Shown: positions 55,032-64,000 of the stretch, piece after piece | Layout of the letters: every line of letters starts with the position of its first letter | Position numbering within the stretch: position 1 is the stretch's first letter | Position numbers and translations under genes: made by a program | The notes under the pieces: generated by a model | What the model was told of the DNA's origin: nothing | The model's input: only the letters and a program-made list of their open reading frames with translations | The model's database searches: none | NCBI GenBank assembly: GCA_910574195.1 | Contig: CAJTBF010000015.1 | Location: 1 to 64,000, forward strand | DNA length: 64,000 bases | Source of the DNA: Lachnospiraceae bacterium | GTDB lineage: Bacteria; Bacillota; Clostridia; Lachnospirales; Lachnospiraceae | Direction: 5' to 3'

Positions 55032-57620
55032 TTATTCCCGCTCTGCATGCGCCTCCAGCTGCCCGTCCGATACATCAATACAGACGGTATCCCCGCGCCC
55101 CACATTTCCTGCCAGGATCAATCGTGCGGCTAACGTCTCTACATTCTTCTGCAGATAACGCTTCAAAGGTCTCGCACCATACATCGGATCGTAACCGCCC
55201 TCTACCACAAACCGCTTCGCCGCCTCTGTCAGACGGATCTGCAGTTCTTTCTCTGCAAGCCGTCTGTTGACATCCTGTATCAATAAATCAATGATACCGT
55301 CAATATTGGATTTCGTCAACGGCTTAAACATAATGATCTCATCCAGACGGTTCAAAAATTCCGGTCGGAAATGAGAGCGCAACTCCGCCTGAACCAGAGA
55401 CTGACTCTCTTCGGTAAGCTGCCCGTTCTCCCGGATTCCCTCCAGCAGATACTGTGCTCCAATATTGGAGGTCATAATCAGAATCGTGTTCTTAAAATCG
55501 ACGGTTCTCCCTTGAGAATCTGTAATCCGGCCGTCATCCAGAACCTGTAACAACACATTAAATACGTCCGGATGCGCCTTTTCAATCTCATCAAACAGTA
55601 CCACGGAATAGGGTTTCCGGCGGACTGCCTCTGTAAGCTGTCCTCCTTCATCGTATCCCACATATCCCGGAGGCGCTCCTATCAGACGGGACACGGAATA
55701 TTTCTCCATATATTCACTCATGTCAATCCGGACCATATTGTTTTCATCGTCAAAAAGACTCTGTGCCAGCGCTTTCGCCAGCTCTGTCTTCCCCACGCCG
55801 GTGGGACCAAGAAACAGGAAGGAACCGATCGGCTTCGTGGGATCCTTGATGCCCGCCTTGGAACGGATGATGGCCTCCGTCACCAGTTCCACGCCTTCCT
55901 CCTGTCCAATCACACGCCGATGCAGCTCTTCTCCCAGATGCAGTGTCTTGCTGCGTTCACTCTCATTGAGCTTCGCAACCGGAATTCCGGTCCACCGGGA
56001 AATGATCCGGGCAATCTCCTCGTCTGTCACCGCCTCATGTACCAGGGACAATCCTTTTTCTTTTACCCGGTCTTCCTCCGCTTCCAACTGTTCTTTCAGT
56101 TCCGGCAAACGTCCGTACTGCAGTTCCGCCGCCTTATTCAGGTCATATTCCTGCTGTGCTTTCTGAATCTCTTTATTTACCTGCTCGATCTCTTCCCGGA
56201 TTTTCTGCACCCGTTCCACGGATGATTTTTCATTGTCCCACTGTGCTTTCCTGCCGGAAAACTCTTCCCGCAGCTCGGCCAGCTCTTCCTGGAGATGGAT
56301 CAGCCGTTCCTGGCTCAGACGGTCGTCCTCTTTTTTCAGGGCTTCCTCCTCGATCTCCAACTGCATCACCCGCCGGCTCAGCTCGTCCAGCTCGGTAGGC
56401 ATGGAATCCAGTTCCGTCTTGATCAATGCGCATGCCTCGTCCACCAGATCAATGGCCTTATCCGGAAGAAAACGATCCGAAATGTATCGGTGGGACAACA
56501 TGGCCGCTGCCACCAATGCGCTGTCTGTTATCTTTACCCCATGAAAGACCTCATACCGTTCTTTCAAACCACGGAGAATGGAAATGGCATCCTCCACATT
56601 CGGTTCCTCCACTAAGACCGGCTGGAACCGCCGTTCCAATGCCGCGTCCTTTTCGATATACTGCCGGTATTCGTCCAGCGTGGTGGCCCCGATACAGTGT
56701 AGTTCTCCCCTGGCCAGCATGGGTTTCAGCATATTTCCCGCATCCATAGCGCCGTCCGTCTTACCGGCGCCTACAATGGTGTGTAACTCATCAATAAACA
56801 GGATGATGCGGCCGTCGCTGTTTTTCACTTCCTCCAACACGGCTTTCAAACGTTCCTCAAACTCTCCCCGGTACTTGGCTCCTGCGACCAGTGCACCCAT
56901 GTCCAGAGAGAAAATCGTCTTCTCTTTCAACCCTTCCGGCACGTCCCCTTTTACGATTCGCTGCGCCAGGCCTTCCACTACGGCCGTCTTCCCCACGCCG
57001 GGTTCCCCGATCAGCACCGGATTATTTTTCGTTTTCCGGGAAAGAATCCGAATCACATTCCGAATCTCCTCATCCCGCCCGATGACCGGATCCAGCTTCT
57101 GATCTCTGGCGCGTTCCACCAGATCCTGCCCATACTTATTCAGAGTGTCATAGGTTGCCTCGGGATTATCACTGGTCACCCGCTGGTTTCCCCTGACGGA
57201 AGAAAGCGCCTGTAAAAATCCTTCCCGGCTGATTCCCATTTCTTTCATGAACGCTTTGATCTCACGGCTTGCGTATTGGAGCAGCGCAAGAAACAGATGT
57301 TCCACGGAGACATACTCGTCCCCCATCTGCCTTGCCTCGTCTTCCGCATGGATCAGAACGTTGTTCAGATCCTGTCCCATGTAAACTTTTCCGCCCTGTA
57401 CCTTGGGACGCTTTTTCAATAATTCTTCCACCCGGTCCACAACATAGGCTGCCTGAAATCCCATTTTTTCCAATAACTTTAAAATCAGACTGTCATCCTG
57501 CGTCACCAGCGCATACAGCAAATGTTCCTGCACCAGTTCCTGATTGCCGTAATCATAGGCTAATTTCTCACACGCCTGTACCGCCTGAAGAGAATTCTGG
57601 GTAAACTTATTTATATTCAT
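55032..57620 (-). CDS. clpB: ATP-dependent chaperone ClpB
   Basis: An 862-residue AAA+ disaggregase: N domain (two Clp_N repeats, 1-145), first ATPase with [16 protein letters not shown] (about 205), the coiled-coil M domain (about 405-525), second ATPase with [15 protein letters not shown] (about 605) and the C-terminal domain. It works with DnaK to dissolve aggregates. AAGGAGG precedes the ATG. A CIRCE operator lies about 80 bp upstream, so it is under HrcA heat-shock control. Confidence 0.97.
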   Translation of the reverse strand: MNINKFTQNSLQAVQACEKLAYDYGNQELVQEHLLYALVTQDDSLILKLLEKMGFQAAYVVDRVEELLKKRPKVQGGKVYMGQDLNNVLIHAEDEARQMGDEYVSVEHLFLALLQYASREIKAFMKEMGISREGFLQALSSVRGNQRVTSDNPEATYDTLNKYGQDLVERARDQKLDPVIGRDEEIRNVIRILSRKTKNNPVLIGEPGVGKTAVVEGLAQRIVKGDVPEGLKEKTIFSLDMGALVAGAKYRGEFEERLKAVLEEVKNSDGRIILFIDELHTIVGAGKTDGAMDAGNMLKPMLARGELHCIGATTLDEYRQYIEKDAALERRFQPVLVEEPNVEDAISILRGLKERYEVFHGVKITDSALVAAAMLSHRYISDRFLPDKAIDLVDEACALIKTELDSMPTELDELSRRVMQLEIEEEALKKEDDRLSQERLIHLQEELAELREEFSGRKAQWDNEKSSVERVQKIREEIEQVNKEIQKAQQEYDLNKAAELQYGRLPELKEQLEAEEDRVKEKGLSLVHEAVTDEEIARIISRWTGIPVAKLNESERSKTLHLGEELHRRVIGQEEGVELVTEAIIRSKAGIKDPTKPIGSFLFLGPTGVGKTELAKALAQSLFDDENNMVRIDMSEYMEKYSVSRLIGAPPGYVGYDEGGQLTEAVRRKPYSVVLFDEIEKAHPDVFNVLLQVLDDGRITDSQGRTVDFKNTILIMTSNIGAQYLLEGIRENGQLTEESQSLVQAELRSHFRPEFLNRLDEIIMFKPLTKSNIDGIIDLLIQDVNRRLAEKELQIRLTEAAKRFVVEGGYDPMYGARPLKRYLQKNVETLAARLILAGNVGRGDTVCIDVSDGQLEAHAERE

Positions 57621-57700
57621 ACGAAAACCTCCTTGCTGTTCTGGTTTCTTTATTTCTGGTTTCTATTGTTCTACTCACGGTATAACAATAACACGCATTA

Positions 57701-57727
57701 TTAGCACTGTCAAGTAGTGAGTGCTAA
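57701..57727. promoter_or_regulatory. CIRCE element (HrcA operator) of clpB
   Basis: TTAGCACTG-N9-GAGTGCTAA differs from the consensus TTAGCACTC-N9-GAGTGCTAA at one base. Reading leftward, the spacer contributes a TTGACA box (57713-57708), so HrcA would cover the -35 region of the clpB promoter. Confidence 0.9.
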
Positions 57728-57794
57728 TTTTTTGACTTGAACACATTTTTGTGTATTCTTCCCCAGTCTGGTACATTCTGTATGTCAGAGGATA

Positions 57795-57977
57795 TTGGGG
57801 AAATATGAGGAATCAACTCTAATTCTCTCTTCTCATTGCCTGCCCCATGTTCCCGTTTGCATGTGGTTTTATTATGGAGTTCTAAATGATTTTTTGAAAG
57901 AACAGGAAGGGCAGGTAAGTAAACTAAAATTCGTTGAAATTACCAGAGATGAATACTTTAAATGGAAAATTAACTGA
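57795..57977 (+). pseudogene. Possible 3' remnant of a rightward gene at the island junction
   Basis: The frame ends with NDFLKEQEGQVSKLKFVEI and then TRDEYFKWKIN before a TGA. This is protein-like in composition, while the opposite-strand reading of the same bases is not OLD-like. It has no ribosome site at its start and I cannot name a family. It ends 12 bp from the point where the OLD-family coding similarity stops, so both may have been cut by the same rearrangement. Confidence 0.25.
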
Positions 57978-59364
57978 CCACAGACTTGTGATATATGGAT
58001 AAATGATATTCCTTCATATTCTTTATACTTCTTCTTAACAGCTTCAATATTTCCATCGTTATCCGTAACAACAGCAGTTTCTTTGTTTAATGCCCGCGCA
58101 ATTTCAAGATACCGCTTAAAGGTCACTCCTCCTACGGTCATTACATCTATTCCGTCTTGGATAGGAAGTCTACCCTCATGCGTATCCATATATGCCCGCT
58201 GAACAACCAATTCATCTGAGTCATCCTCTACCAAAATTGATTTTTTACAAAGAATCAATCGCAGTGTATCATAACCTGCCACTTTTTTGAAAAATTCAAA
58301 AGTTCCCTTCTTAAGCGATTGCATCGAACAGCAATTATTGTCTGAAAGTAATATCAGATTTTCCAGTCCGAGCTTATTAGCAACAAAGCTGCTATGTGTT
58401 GATGCTATAATTTGTCTACCAGATGCAGCTTTTTCAATAACTCCCATCAATTCGCTCAATCGAGAAAAAGACAAATGGCTTTCAGGTTCTTCAATCAAAA
58501 TGATTCTTGCCTTTTCTGCCTTTTTATGGCTTAAAGCTAATTGTGTTTTTATAATACATTGTGCCCCTTTTCCAGCATGAGTAAAGGGAATCCCATCCAC
58601 CTGCGTAACCAAACTCGACTCCCAAGAATTTTAAACGCCCTGATCAGCACTCAATGATAGTTTCCCGTTCATAACAGTAGATGCTACACTAATTTTCTCA
58701 TTGATTGACTGAATTGCTTCATTTTGTGCAAACTCATTTATCATATTTCTATGTGCTTGTATTATGGCGGTTATGTCCTCTGGTTCAAGGAAATCTTTTA
58801 CTACCCTGGAAATATACACATCAGACCCATTTTGGTATCTGTAATTCGATGAATCAATCATTACAGATTTTATCGGTATGAATCTAGGCATTTTCTCATC
58901 TCTGCTAAAAGAGAACCATTTTGCTTCATAAAATTCAATTGGCAAACTTGTAAGTTTTTCAGTTTTCAGTAAACTTTCATATTCTGAATTAAATTTATCA
59001 GAAAAACTAATTGAGAATCTGATTCCCTCTACGCCATCACTTTTTTCGGAATTACCATTTCCTTCATATTCAGGCAATGTTCCACTTTTGAAATATAGCT
59101 CAATCATTATTTCTGGAGGTGCAATCGGATGTCCACTTTCCACTGATGTCAGATATTCCTCAACTGCTTCTCTATTAAATAAATATGTTGACAGCTGACT
59201 TCTAATGTTTCGACCGACATACACCCCCGTTAAAGCCACATGAATGGCTTCGAGAATAGTAGATTTTCCAGATTCATTATCCCCAACCAGAAGATTGATG
59301 TTTTTATTTCAAACGAATTTTTAAACTTCTTAAAATTTTGAATAATTACCTTCTCAATAGCCAT
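57872..59364 (-). pseudogene. Decayed OLD-family ATP-dependent endonuclease
   Basis: The gene would start at 59364 (ATG after AGGAGA), 22 bp after the brxL stop codon. It encodes an SMC-like ATPase with Walker A VGDNESGKSTILEA, signature region, Walker B ARIILIEEPESHL, the STHSSF switch and a TOPRIM nuclease part (ILVEDDSDELV and VVTDNDGN). Three lesions are visible: one A missing from an A-run (five Ts at 59301-59305) breaks the frame before Walker A; an in-frame TAA at 58631-58633 lies before LVTQVDGIPFTHAGKG; and similarity to the family stops at about 57990, with a meaningless 38-residue tail. OLD proteins with this layout include GajA of Gabija defence; no intact GajB-like helicase is present. 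Confidence 0.75.
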
Positions 59365-59386
59365 TCGTAGTCTCCTATCTTCGGTT

Positions 59387-61504
59387 TTACTCTACCCCCA
59401 ATGCCTTAAACACTGCATCTTCCGAACTCTGATACGGAATCAACTGAAATGCACTCATCAGATCAGCCGGAACATTTGCGAAATCAACAAACGAGGTACT
59501 TGGAATCAACACCTTCTTTGCGCCACTATCCAGACATACTTGAAGCGTGTTGGCAAGTTCATCTACCTTTATCATCGTACCACTGATTGTAATATCTCCC
59601 AGGATTGCCAAATTGCTGACTACTGGTTTTCCCAGTGCAATCGAGCAAAGAGCAATCAACGTAGGAAGTACCAGCTTCTCAGTCATGCCAATCCCTTGCA
59701 AATCCTGATAATTGATGATGTAATCTTTGGTCGAGGTACTGATAGCACCGCTGATTCGACTGCCATTTGCTTTCAGATAGTTAAATGCCGTATTCACAGC
59801 TTCCTTACATTTAGAATCACTGCCCAGACCAGTCCGTTCAATCTTTCCATTTCCGGGAAGCATCTGGCTTTCCAGACGAAATACACCAATCATTCCGCTT
59901 TTTCCTCTGGATACAGTATAAACCTGCCCCGGATTGCACATACCGTCCGGAATCAGATTACCGCCACCCTGTTCCGGTACAGAAACATAATGCTCTGACA
60001 TATCCTCCAGATCAATATAAGAGAAGTTCACATCGTAAAACTCCATGCCGCCCAGTTTTTTCAGCTGTTCTTTGACACGGCGGCGCATTTCCAATGCAAT
60101 CTGAATCACTTCTTCCAGTTCCTCTTTGGTAAATTCACCATTCGGATACATCAGCTTCAGATAACCGCCTACCATGCGGCGGACTGCAATCGTATCACGC
60201 TGATTCAAATTTCTTCCCAGACGAAAATAGTGGTCAAGCGCATCACCATACTGTTCCTTACGAAGTTCCCGGATAAATTCTGCCAGATAATCGCTGATAA
60301 AACCGTAATCATCCGTAAAATGCTCCGGTCTAAACTTCGGAATCTCCCAGCCTGGAAGATAACAGTGCATACGGTCAAGAAATGCCGTATCCGTTCCCAT
60401 TTCTGGTGGGAACGGTGCAAACAGACTGGATGTTTTCAACAGCACATCCACGCTCTGATTGATATTTCCCACAAAGACCATGGAAGCAGTAGCAACCTTT
60501 TCTTCTTTGCCACGGGCAAAAGAACCGGATGCCATATAGTCTTTCATAATCTGGATGCCGTCTTTATCCTTGAATTTGATACCAGCTACTTCATCAAAAG
60601 CAACGCAATCCCATAAACCGACCAGTCCGACCATTTTTCGTCCCATATTGTAAAACAGATTCGCAACTGTCGTCTGTCCACCGGAAATCAAGATACTGTT
60701 CGGAGAAATTTCTTTGTAGAGATGGGACTTACCAGTGCTTCTCGGGCCCAGCTCACAAAGGTTAAAGTTGTTCTCAACCAATGGAATCATACGAGTCAGG
60801 AGCAGCCATTTCTCACGGTATGTAAATTCATCCGGCTCCATGCCGATAGAACGAAGAAGAATATCCAGCCATTCATCCTTTGTAAAGGCTTTTCTCCCCT
60901 GTTTCAGTTCGTCAATATCTATGTGTGGCATCTGGATCGGTGTCAACTTGCGGATACTGATTGGAGAAATATCTTTCTGCTTTTTCTGTTTGGAACGAAG
61001 TGGATTTCCATCAATATCCTCAATACCAAAGTTATTGTCGCCTTCAACCTCATAATCCAACTGAACAATGCACCATATACCGCCGCAGAGCAGGCGATCA
61101 AACTTTTCCGGGTATTCGTCAGCAATTGGCACATTGCCGACTCCCAGATTGGAAAATTCTGCAAAGAAGCAGTCTTTTTTCATATCCAAGCGAACAGTCA
61201 CCATGTCAATGATCGTGTGACTGCCTTTCTTACGCAGTTGAGATAGAATCTTCTGCGATTCATCCGGGCGTACAAAATTGTCAGCCAGAATACGTTTCAC
61301 ATTCTGTACACCCTTTTCAATGACCGTTTCATCATCTGAACTGCAATACTGACCCAGCAAAAACTCCAGAACATATACCGGGACATTTGCCCCTTCCTTG
61401 ATTTTCTTTGTCAAGTCTTTCCGAACAATCTTGCCGTCAAAGTACTGACGAAGCTTGTTCTTTATTTCTTCACGGGTGCTTTCACCCTCTGTAAATTGCT
61501 CCAT
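59387..61504 (-). CDS. brxL: BREX system protein BrxL (AAA+ ATPase with Lon-like C-terminus)
   Basis: A 705-residue protein. The N-terminal part is BREX specific. The AAA+ core has Walker A ELGPRSTGKSHLYKE (about 253-260) and Walker B CVAFDEVAGI (about 300-305). The C-terminal ~190 residues resemble the Lon protease fold (GAISTSTKDYIINYQDLQGI, LAILGDITISGTMIKVDELA) but show neither the catalytic Ser nor the Lys in their usual places. BrxL is needed for phage defence in type I BREX and binds DNA. The ATG at 61504 follows GGAGG; an in-frame GTG/TTG extension to 61525 is less likely. It lies 20 bp after pglZ, in the standard order. Confidence 0.93.
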   Translation of the reverse strand: MEQFTEGESTREEIKNKLRQYFDGKIVRKDLTKKIKEGANVPVYVLEFLLGQYCSSDDETVIEKGVQNVKRILADNFVRPDESQKILSQLRKKGSHTIIDMVTVRLDMKKDCFFAEFSNLGVGNVPIADEYPEKFDRLLCGGIWCIVQLDYEVEGDNNFGIEDIDGNPLRSKQKKQKDISPISIRKLTPIQMPHIDIDELKQGRKAFTKDEWLDILLRSIGMEPDEFTYREKWLLLTRMIPLVENNFNLCELGPRSTGKSHLYKEISPNSILISGGQTTVANLFYNMGRKMVGLVGLWDCVAFDEVAGIKFKDKDGIQIMKDYMASGSFARGKEEKVATASMVFVGNINQSVDVLLKTSSLFAPFPPEMGTDTAFLDRMHCYLPGWEIPKFRPEHFTDDYGFISDYLAEFIRELRKEQYGDALDHYFRLGRNLNQRDTIAVRRMVGGYLKLMYPNGEFTKEELEEVIQIALEMRRRVKEQLKKLGGMEFYDVNFSYIDLEDMSEHYVSVPEQGGGNLIPDGMCNPGQVYTVSRGKSGMIGVFRLESQMLPGNGKIERTGLGSDSKCKEAVNTAFNYLKANGSRISGAISTSTKDYIINYQDLQGIGMTEKLVLPTLIALCSIALGKPVVSNLAILGDITISGTMIKVDELANTLQVCLDSGAKKVLIPSTSFVDFANVPADLMSAFQLIPYQSSEDAVFKALGVE

Positions 61505-61524
61505 CTTTCTATCCTCCTGCAGCA

Positions 61525-64000
61525 TTAACTAAAGAAATCAAACTCATCCACCGCAAAGGCGATGTCAATCTGGAACGGCTCACGCTGCGGCACCTGCAAT
61601 CCCTGTTCATCTGCAATTACCAGATAATAAGTAGCAGTATTACTGTATTTCATAGATTTCAGATTGAACTGGCAACGGAATGTTCTTTCTGCACCGTTAT
61701 CGCTGGTCTTATCTGCAATAATCTTCTGAATATCACTAATCTGCTTACCATCTTCATCCGTAAAGTAAACCTGATAAGTAACCGCTTCACGGTTTGCACT
61801 AACAGCATCCTTCTGGTAGAAGTTCAATGAGAAAATCATATTGCTGATTTTACGATTTGCCGACAGCAGACTGATTGTTACCGGCTTAGTATCGTACTTC
61901 TGCTTGTTACGCTTGTATTCCATAGAATCGCTACGGAGATGGTGGTATTCAATCACTGGAACAACTATTTCCTGCAAACTGATACCACCATGTACAAAGT
62001 TCATACCGCCGCCATTCATCTTAATACGAATGCTTTCTCTTGGAGTAAACCCTTCAAATTTTGTATTTCCACTCAGGAATTTTACAGGCATCAAATAATC
62101 AGGTTGCACACCTTTCTGCATAATTGCATATCTTCTGCCATATTCCACACACCGCCTGATACTTTCTTTTTTTATAGTATCAGCATTTGCTACATTCACA
62201 TCAAAAAAGCCTCTTTTATCTACCTTATCTTCTTCCTTCAAAGAACTGTATGTATAGAGGAATCCATGGTCAGCTGTGATCAAAATATTCGTGCCGCCGA
62301 ACTCATTTACAATAATACGCACAAGATTCTTCAATTCTGAAATCGTCTTATCACAAGCAGAAAAGACAGCCGTGTCAGAGGTATGGCTCGCTTCATCAAT
62401 GGTATCGTGGTAAATATAAACCACATCCATTCCTTTCACCAACGCACTTCGTTCCGCCCGCTTCATGGCAACAATATCATTGTATTTTAACGCTACACTC
62501 GCCGAATCTTCTGATTTCAGAACTTTATCCCGATAAGTGCTTGCCGTAGACCGTCCATCTGCCAGAACCGTCAGAATATCATTTCGAACCTCTACCGTCA
62601 GTTCTTTATGCGGCAACAACGCTGCCATGCCAAACTTTGTAATAGAAGGGAAGATACTCTGCATACTGCTGATAGAAACCTTGCTCTGTGTTTCTCTCTG
62701 AAGCTGATCTGCCATAGCTGCCGCCACTTCATACCGCATCGCATCCGAAATAATCACGAACACCTTGGTATCCAAAGTCTTAATGCGGGAACGATAAAAT
62801 TCTTCCTGCTGCGGTACTTCCAGAACCTTACCATAAGTTGCCAGTTCGTCCGCACACACATCTGACCAGTTGTTACCCAACTCACCTAAGAACCAATGCG
62901 TATAGAGTCCTTCCACTTTATCGACAACATGCTTAAACAGATCGTCCAGCAGAATATTGGAAGTCTCCAGGCTCTTTTGAAAACTCAGGTGGAATAAACG
63001 GTAATAGGTATCCATCTGGTAGTAGCTTTCTGTATATTCTTTCCAGATGCCTTTTGCTTCTGCGGTATGAAATCCGGTAGAGTGTTCCTTGAAGAAGCTC
63101 TGCATATTTGCCACTTGCAGGATACCGTCATAGAAATTCTCAAACGACTCATACCATGCACAGGTTCTCCGCTTTTCAACGGTGGAAATTATAGTGTCTA
63201 CATCAATGATATGGTCACTGATCTCTGTCATCAGCTTGGTCAGAATCACTTCATTGATACACGGAAAACACTCCGTTCCTACCAGATCGTCCACTGTCAG
63301 CTTCTCAAACCGCTGATGCAGTCGGGCTTCCTCCTCAACATATCGTGCTACATCGTATAACTGCTGAATGTCCCGACCCAGGCCGCCCTCTCCTCCAGCT
63401 TCGCTGGAATTCACCTTGTCACTATGAAGCCATTCAGAAATAAAATCATAGCAATATGCCTGATGCGGCATAGAAATAAAACTGTCCAGTCCGGCAAGAT
63501 ACTCCTGCCGCATGGTACGGGTAGCGGCGGTCAACAGCAAATGAATTGCCAGCCGTCCAAGGTCTGGTTCTTCCTCTGCAAATCCGCAGCCCTGGCGAAC
63601 CATCGCCCAAAATGCACTGTCAGCATGATATTTTACAAAATCCTGATATATAGTATTGTTCTTCAAATCCAATCCGGCACGGAACACACTGCGGAGAATC
63701 ATATTCGGCTGTGCGTCTTTCAGTCCGCTAATTGCCGCCATAACTGCCATATGTAACTGTGCCGGAGTTGCCGGAACTTTATTTTGTGTGCTGACTTTCA
63801 AGCGGCGGTCTTTCGCATTGAAATAGGCTCGATAATTCTTGACCTGCTTCCGCATGGCCGGATTCGATGTAAGCCCCATCTCATCCATCCAAATGGAAAT
63901 CAGGTCCGCCCGAAACTCTTCACTGTAAAGCTCCACATCCAGAAGCCAGTTATCATCCGGGCGGTTATAGACACACGGACTGTAAACCAGATAGTTTGTG
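61525..64000 (-). CDS. pglZ: BREX system alkaline phosphatase-like protein PglZ (5' end outside the window)
   Basis: At least 824 codons are visible and the frame stays open to the right edge (reading NYLVYSPCVYNRPDDNWLLDVELYSEEF across 64000-63915, split here for length), so the start lies beyond the window; the GTG at 63936 is not the real start. The phosphatase-fold metal motifs are present: VFVIISDAMRYEVA, YIYHDTIDEASHT and ILITADHGFLYTY. PglZ is a core component of all BREX types and pairs with the methyltransferase PglX; here it belongs to the type I family found upstream of brxL. brxA, brxB, brxC and pglX are expected to the right. Confidence 0.93.
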   Translation of the reverse strand, partial: TNYLVYSPCVYNRPDDNWLLDVELYSEEFRADLISIWMDEMGLTSNPAMRKQVKNYRAYFNAKDRRLKVSTQNKVPATPAQLHMAVMAAISGLKDAQPNMILRSVFRAGLDLKNNTIYQDFVKYHADSAFWAMVRQGCGFAEEEPDLGRLAIHLLLTAATRTMRQEYLAGLDSFISMPHQAYCYDFISEWLHSDKVNSSEAGGEGGLGRDIQQLYDVARYVEEEARLHQRFEKLTVDDLVGTECFPCINEVILTKLMTEISDHIIDVDTIISTVEKRRTCAWYESFENFYDGILQVANMQSFFKEHSTGFHTAEAKGIWKEYTESYYQMDTYYRLFHLSFQKSLETSNILLDDLFKHVVDKVEGLYTHWFLGELGNNWSDVCADELATYGKVLEVPQQEEFYRSRIKTLDTKVFVIISDAMRYEVAAAMADQLQRETQSKVSISSMQSIFPSITKFGMAALLPHKELTVEVRNDILTVLADGRSTASTYRDKVLKSEDSASVALKYNDIVAMKRAERSALVKGMDVVYIYHDTIDEASHTSDTAVFSACDKTISELKNLVRIIVNEFGGTNILITADHGFLYTYSSLKEEDKVDKRGFFDVNVANADTIKKESIRRCVEYGRRYAIMQKGVQPDYLMPVKFLSGNTKFEGFTPRESIRIKMNGGGMNFVHGGISLQEIVVPVIEYHHLRSDSMEYKRNKQKYDTKPVTISLLSANRKISNMIFSLNFYQKDAVSANREAVTYQVYFTDEDGKQISDIQKIIADKTSDNGAERTFRCQFNLKSMKYSNTATYYLVIADEQGLQVPQREPFQIDIAFAVDEFDFFS

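Noticed and set aside
57664-57690. Inverted repeat TATTGTT/AACAATA upstream of clpB as a second regulatory site
   Set aside because: The arms are short and AT-rich; it shares only CTACTCACGG with the element at 40033, which is too little to claim a family.
59387-61504. A genuine Lon protease
   Set aside because: The N-terminal Lon domain and the Ser/Lys dyad are missing, and the position after pglZ identifies BrxL.
63936-63936. GTG as the start of pglZ
   Set aside because: The frame stays open to the window edge and the upstream residues (YSPCVYNRPDDNWLLD) are typical of PglZ, so the start lies outside.

Overview
The window looks like part of a Lachnospiraceae chromosome (gut Clostridia, low to moderate G+C). 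The pointers are the order of core genes, a pyruvate:ferredoxin oxidoreductase, a HydE maturase, many ferredoxin-type redox proteins, strong GGAGG ribosome binding sites, a DAP-type MurE and HrcA/CIRCE control of clpB. I cannot assign a genus. No rRNA, tRNA or CRISPR array was recognised.

Positions 1-5.6 kb are accessory and regulatory: the start of an IS3-type transposase, a cupin with a MerR-like regulator, a LysR regulator, a small XRE regulator and a 941-residue hybrid histidine kinase. Positions 5.8-16.1 kb hold a redox cluster. A membrane protein, a CrtI-like flavoprotein, a flavin reductase/ferredoxin fusion and a second membrane protein form one leftward operon. A FadR-type GntR regulator is divergent from it. 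A 902-residue iron-sulfur/GltD-like flavoprotein, a HypA-like zinc protein and an aldo-keto reductase with two [4Fe-4S] sites follow. Three palindromes of the form TGGTCTnACCA sit at the promoters of gntR, the leftward operon and the GltD-like gene, so one regulator probably controls the cluster. The substrate is unknown. A second Fe-S aldo-keto reductase (16.3-17.5 kb) faces a MerR regulator across a shared palindrome.

Positions 18-25.5 kb carry a charged hypothetical protein, hydE, a metallophosphoesterase, a cytoplasmic protein joining a ParB-like N-terminus to a BMP-type binding domain, a DUF5688-type protein and a transglutaminase-like lipid-anchored or membrane-anchored protein. Positions 25.7-57.6 kb are almost entirely leftward housekeeping genes: rseP-dxr-cdsA-uppS-frr-pyrH, a ClC transporter, nifJ, lgt, ychF, then the thiN-rpe-rsgA-prkC-stp-rlmN-rsmB-yugP-fmt-def-priA-murE block, followed by a VanZ protein, dinB and clpB.

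From about 57.7 kb to the right edge lies a defence island: the 3' part of a BREX operon (pglZ, running off the window, then brxL), followed by a decayed OLD-family nuclease gene cut off at a junction beside clpB. Several families of short hairpin-forming repeats are spread through the intergenic gaps. The most distinctive is a triple-hairpin element, tandemly duplicated as 66-bp units upstream of murE, whose middle stem shows compensating changes between copies.
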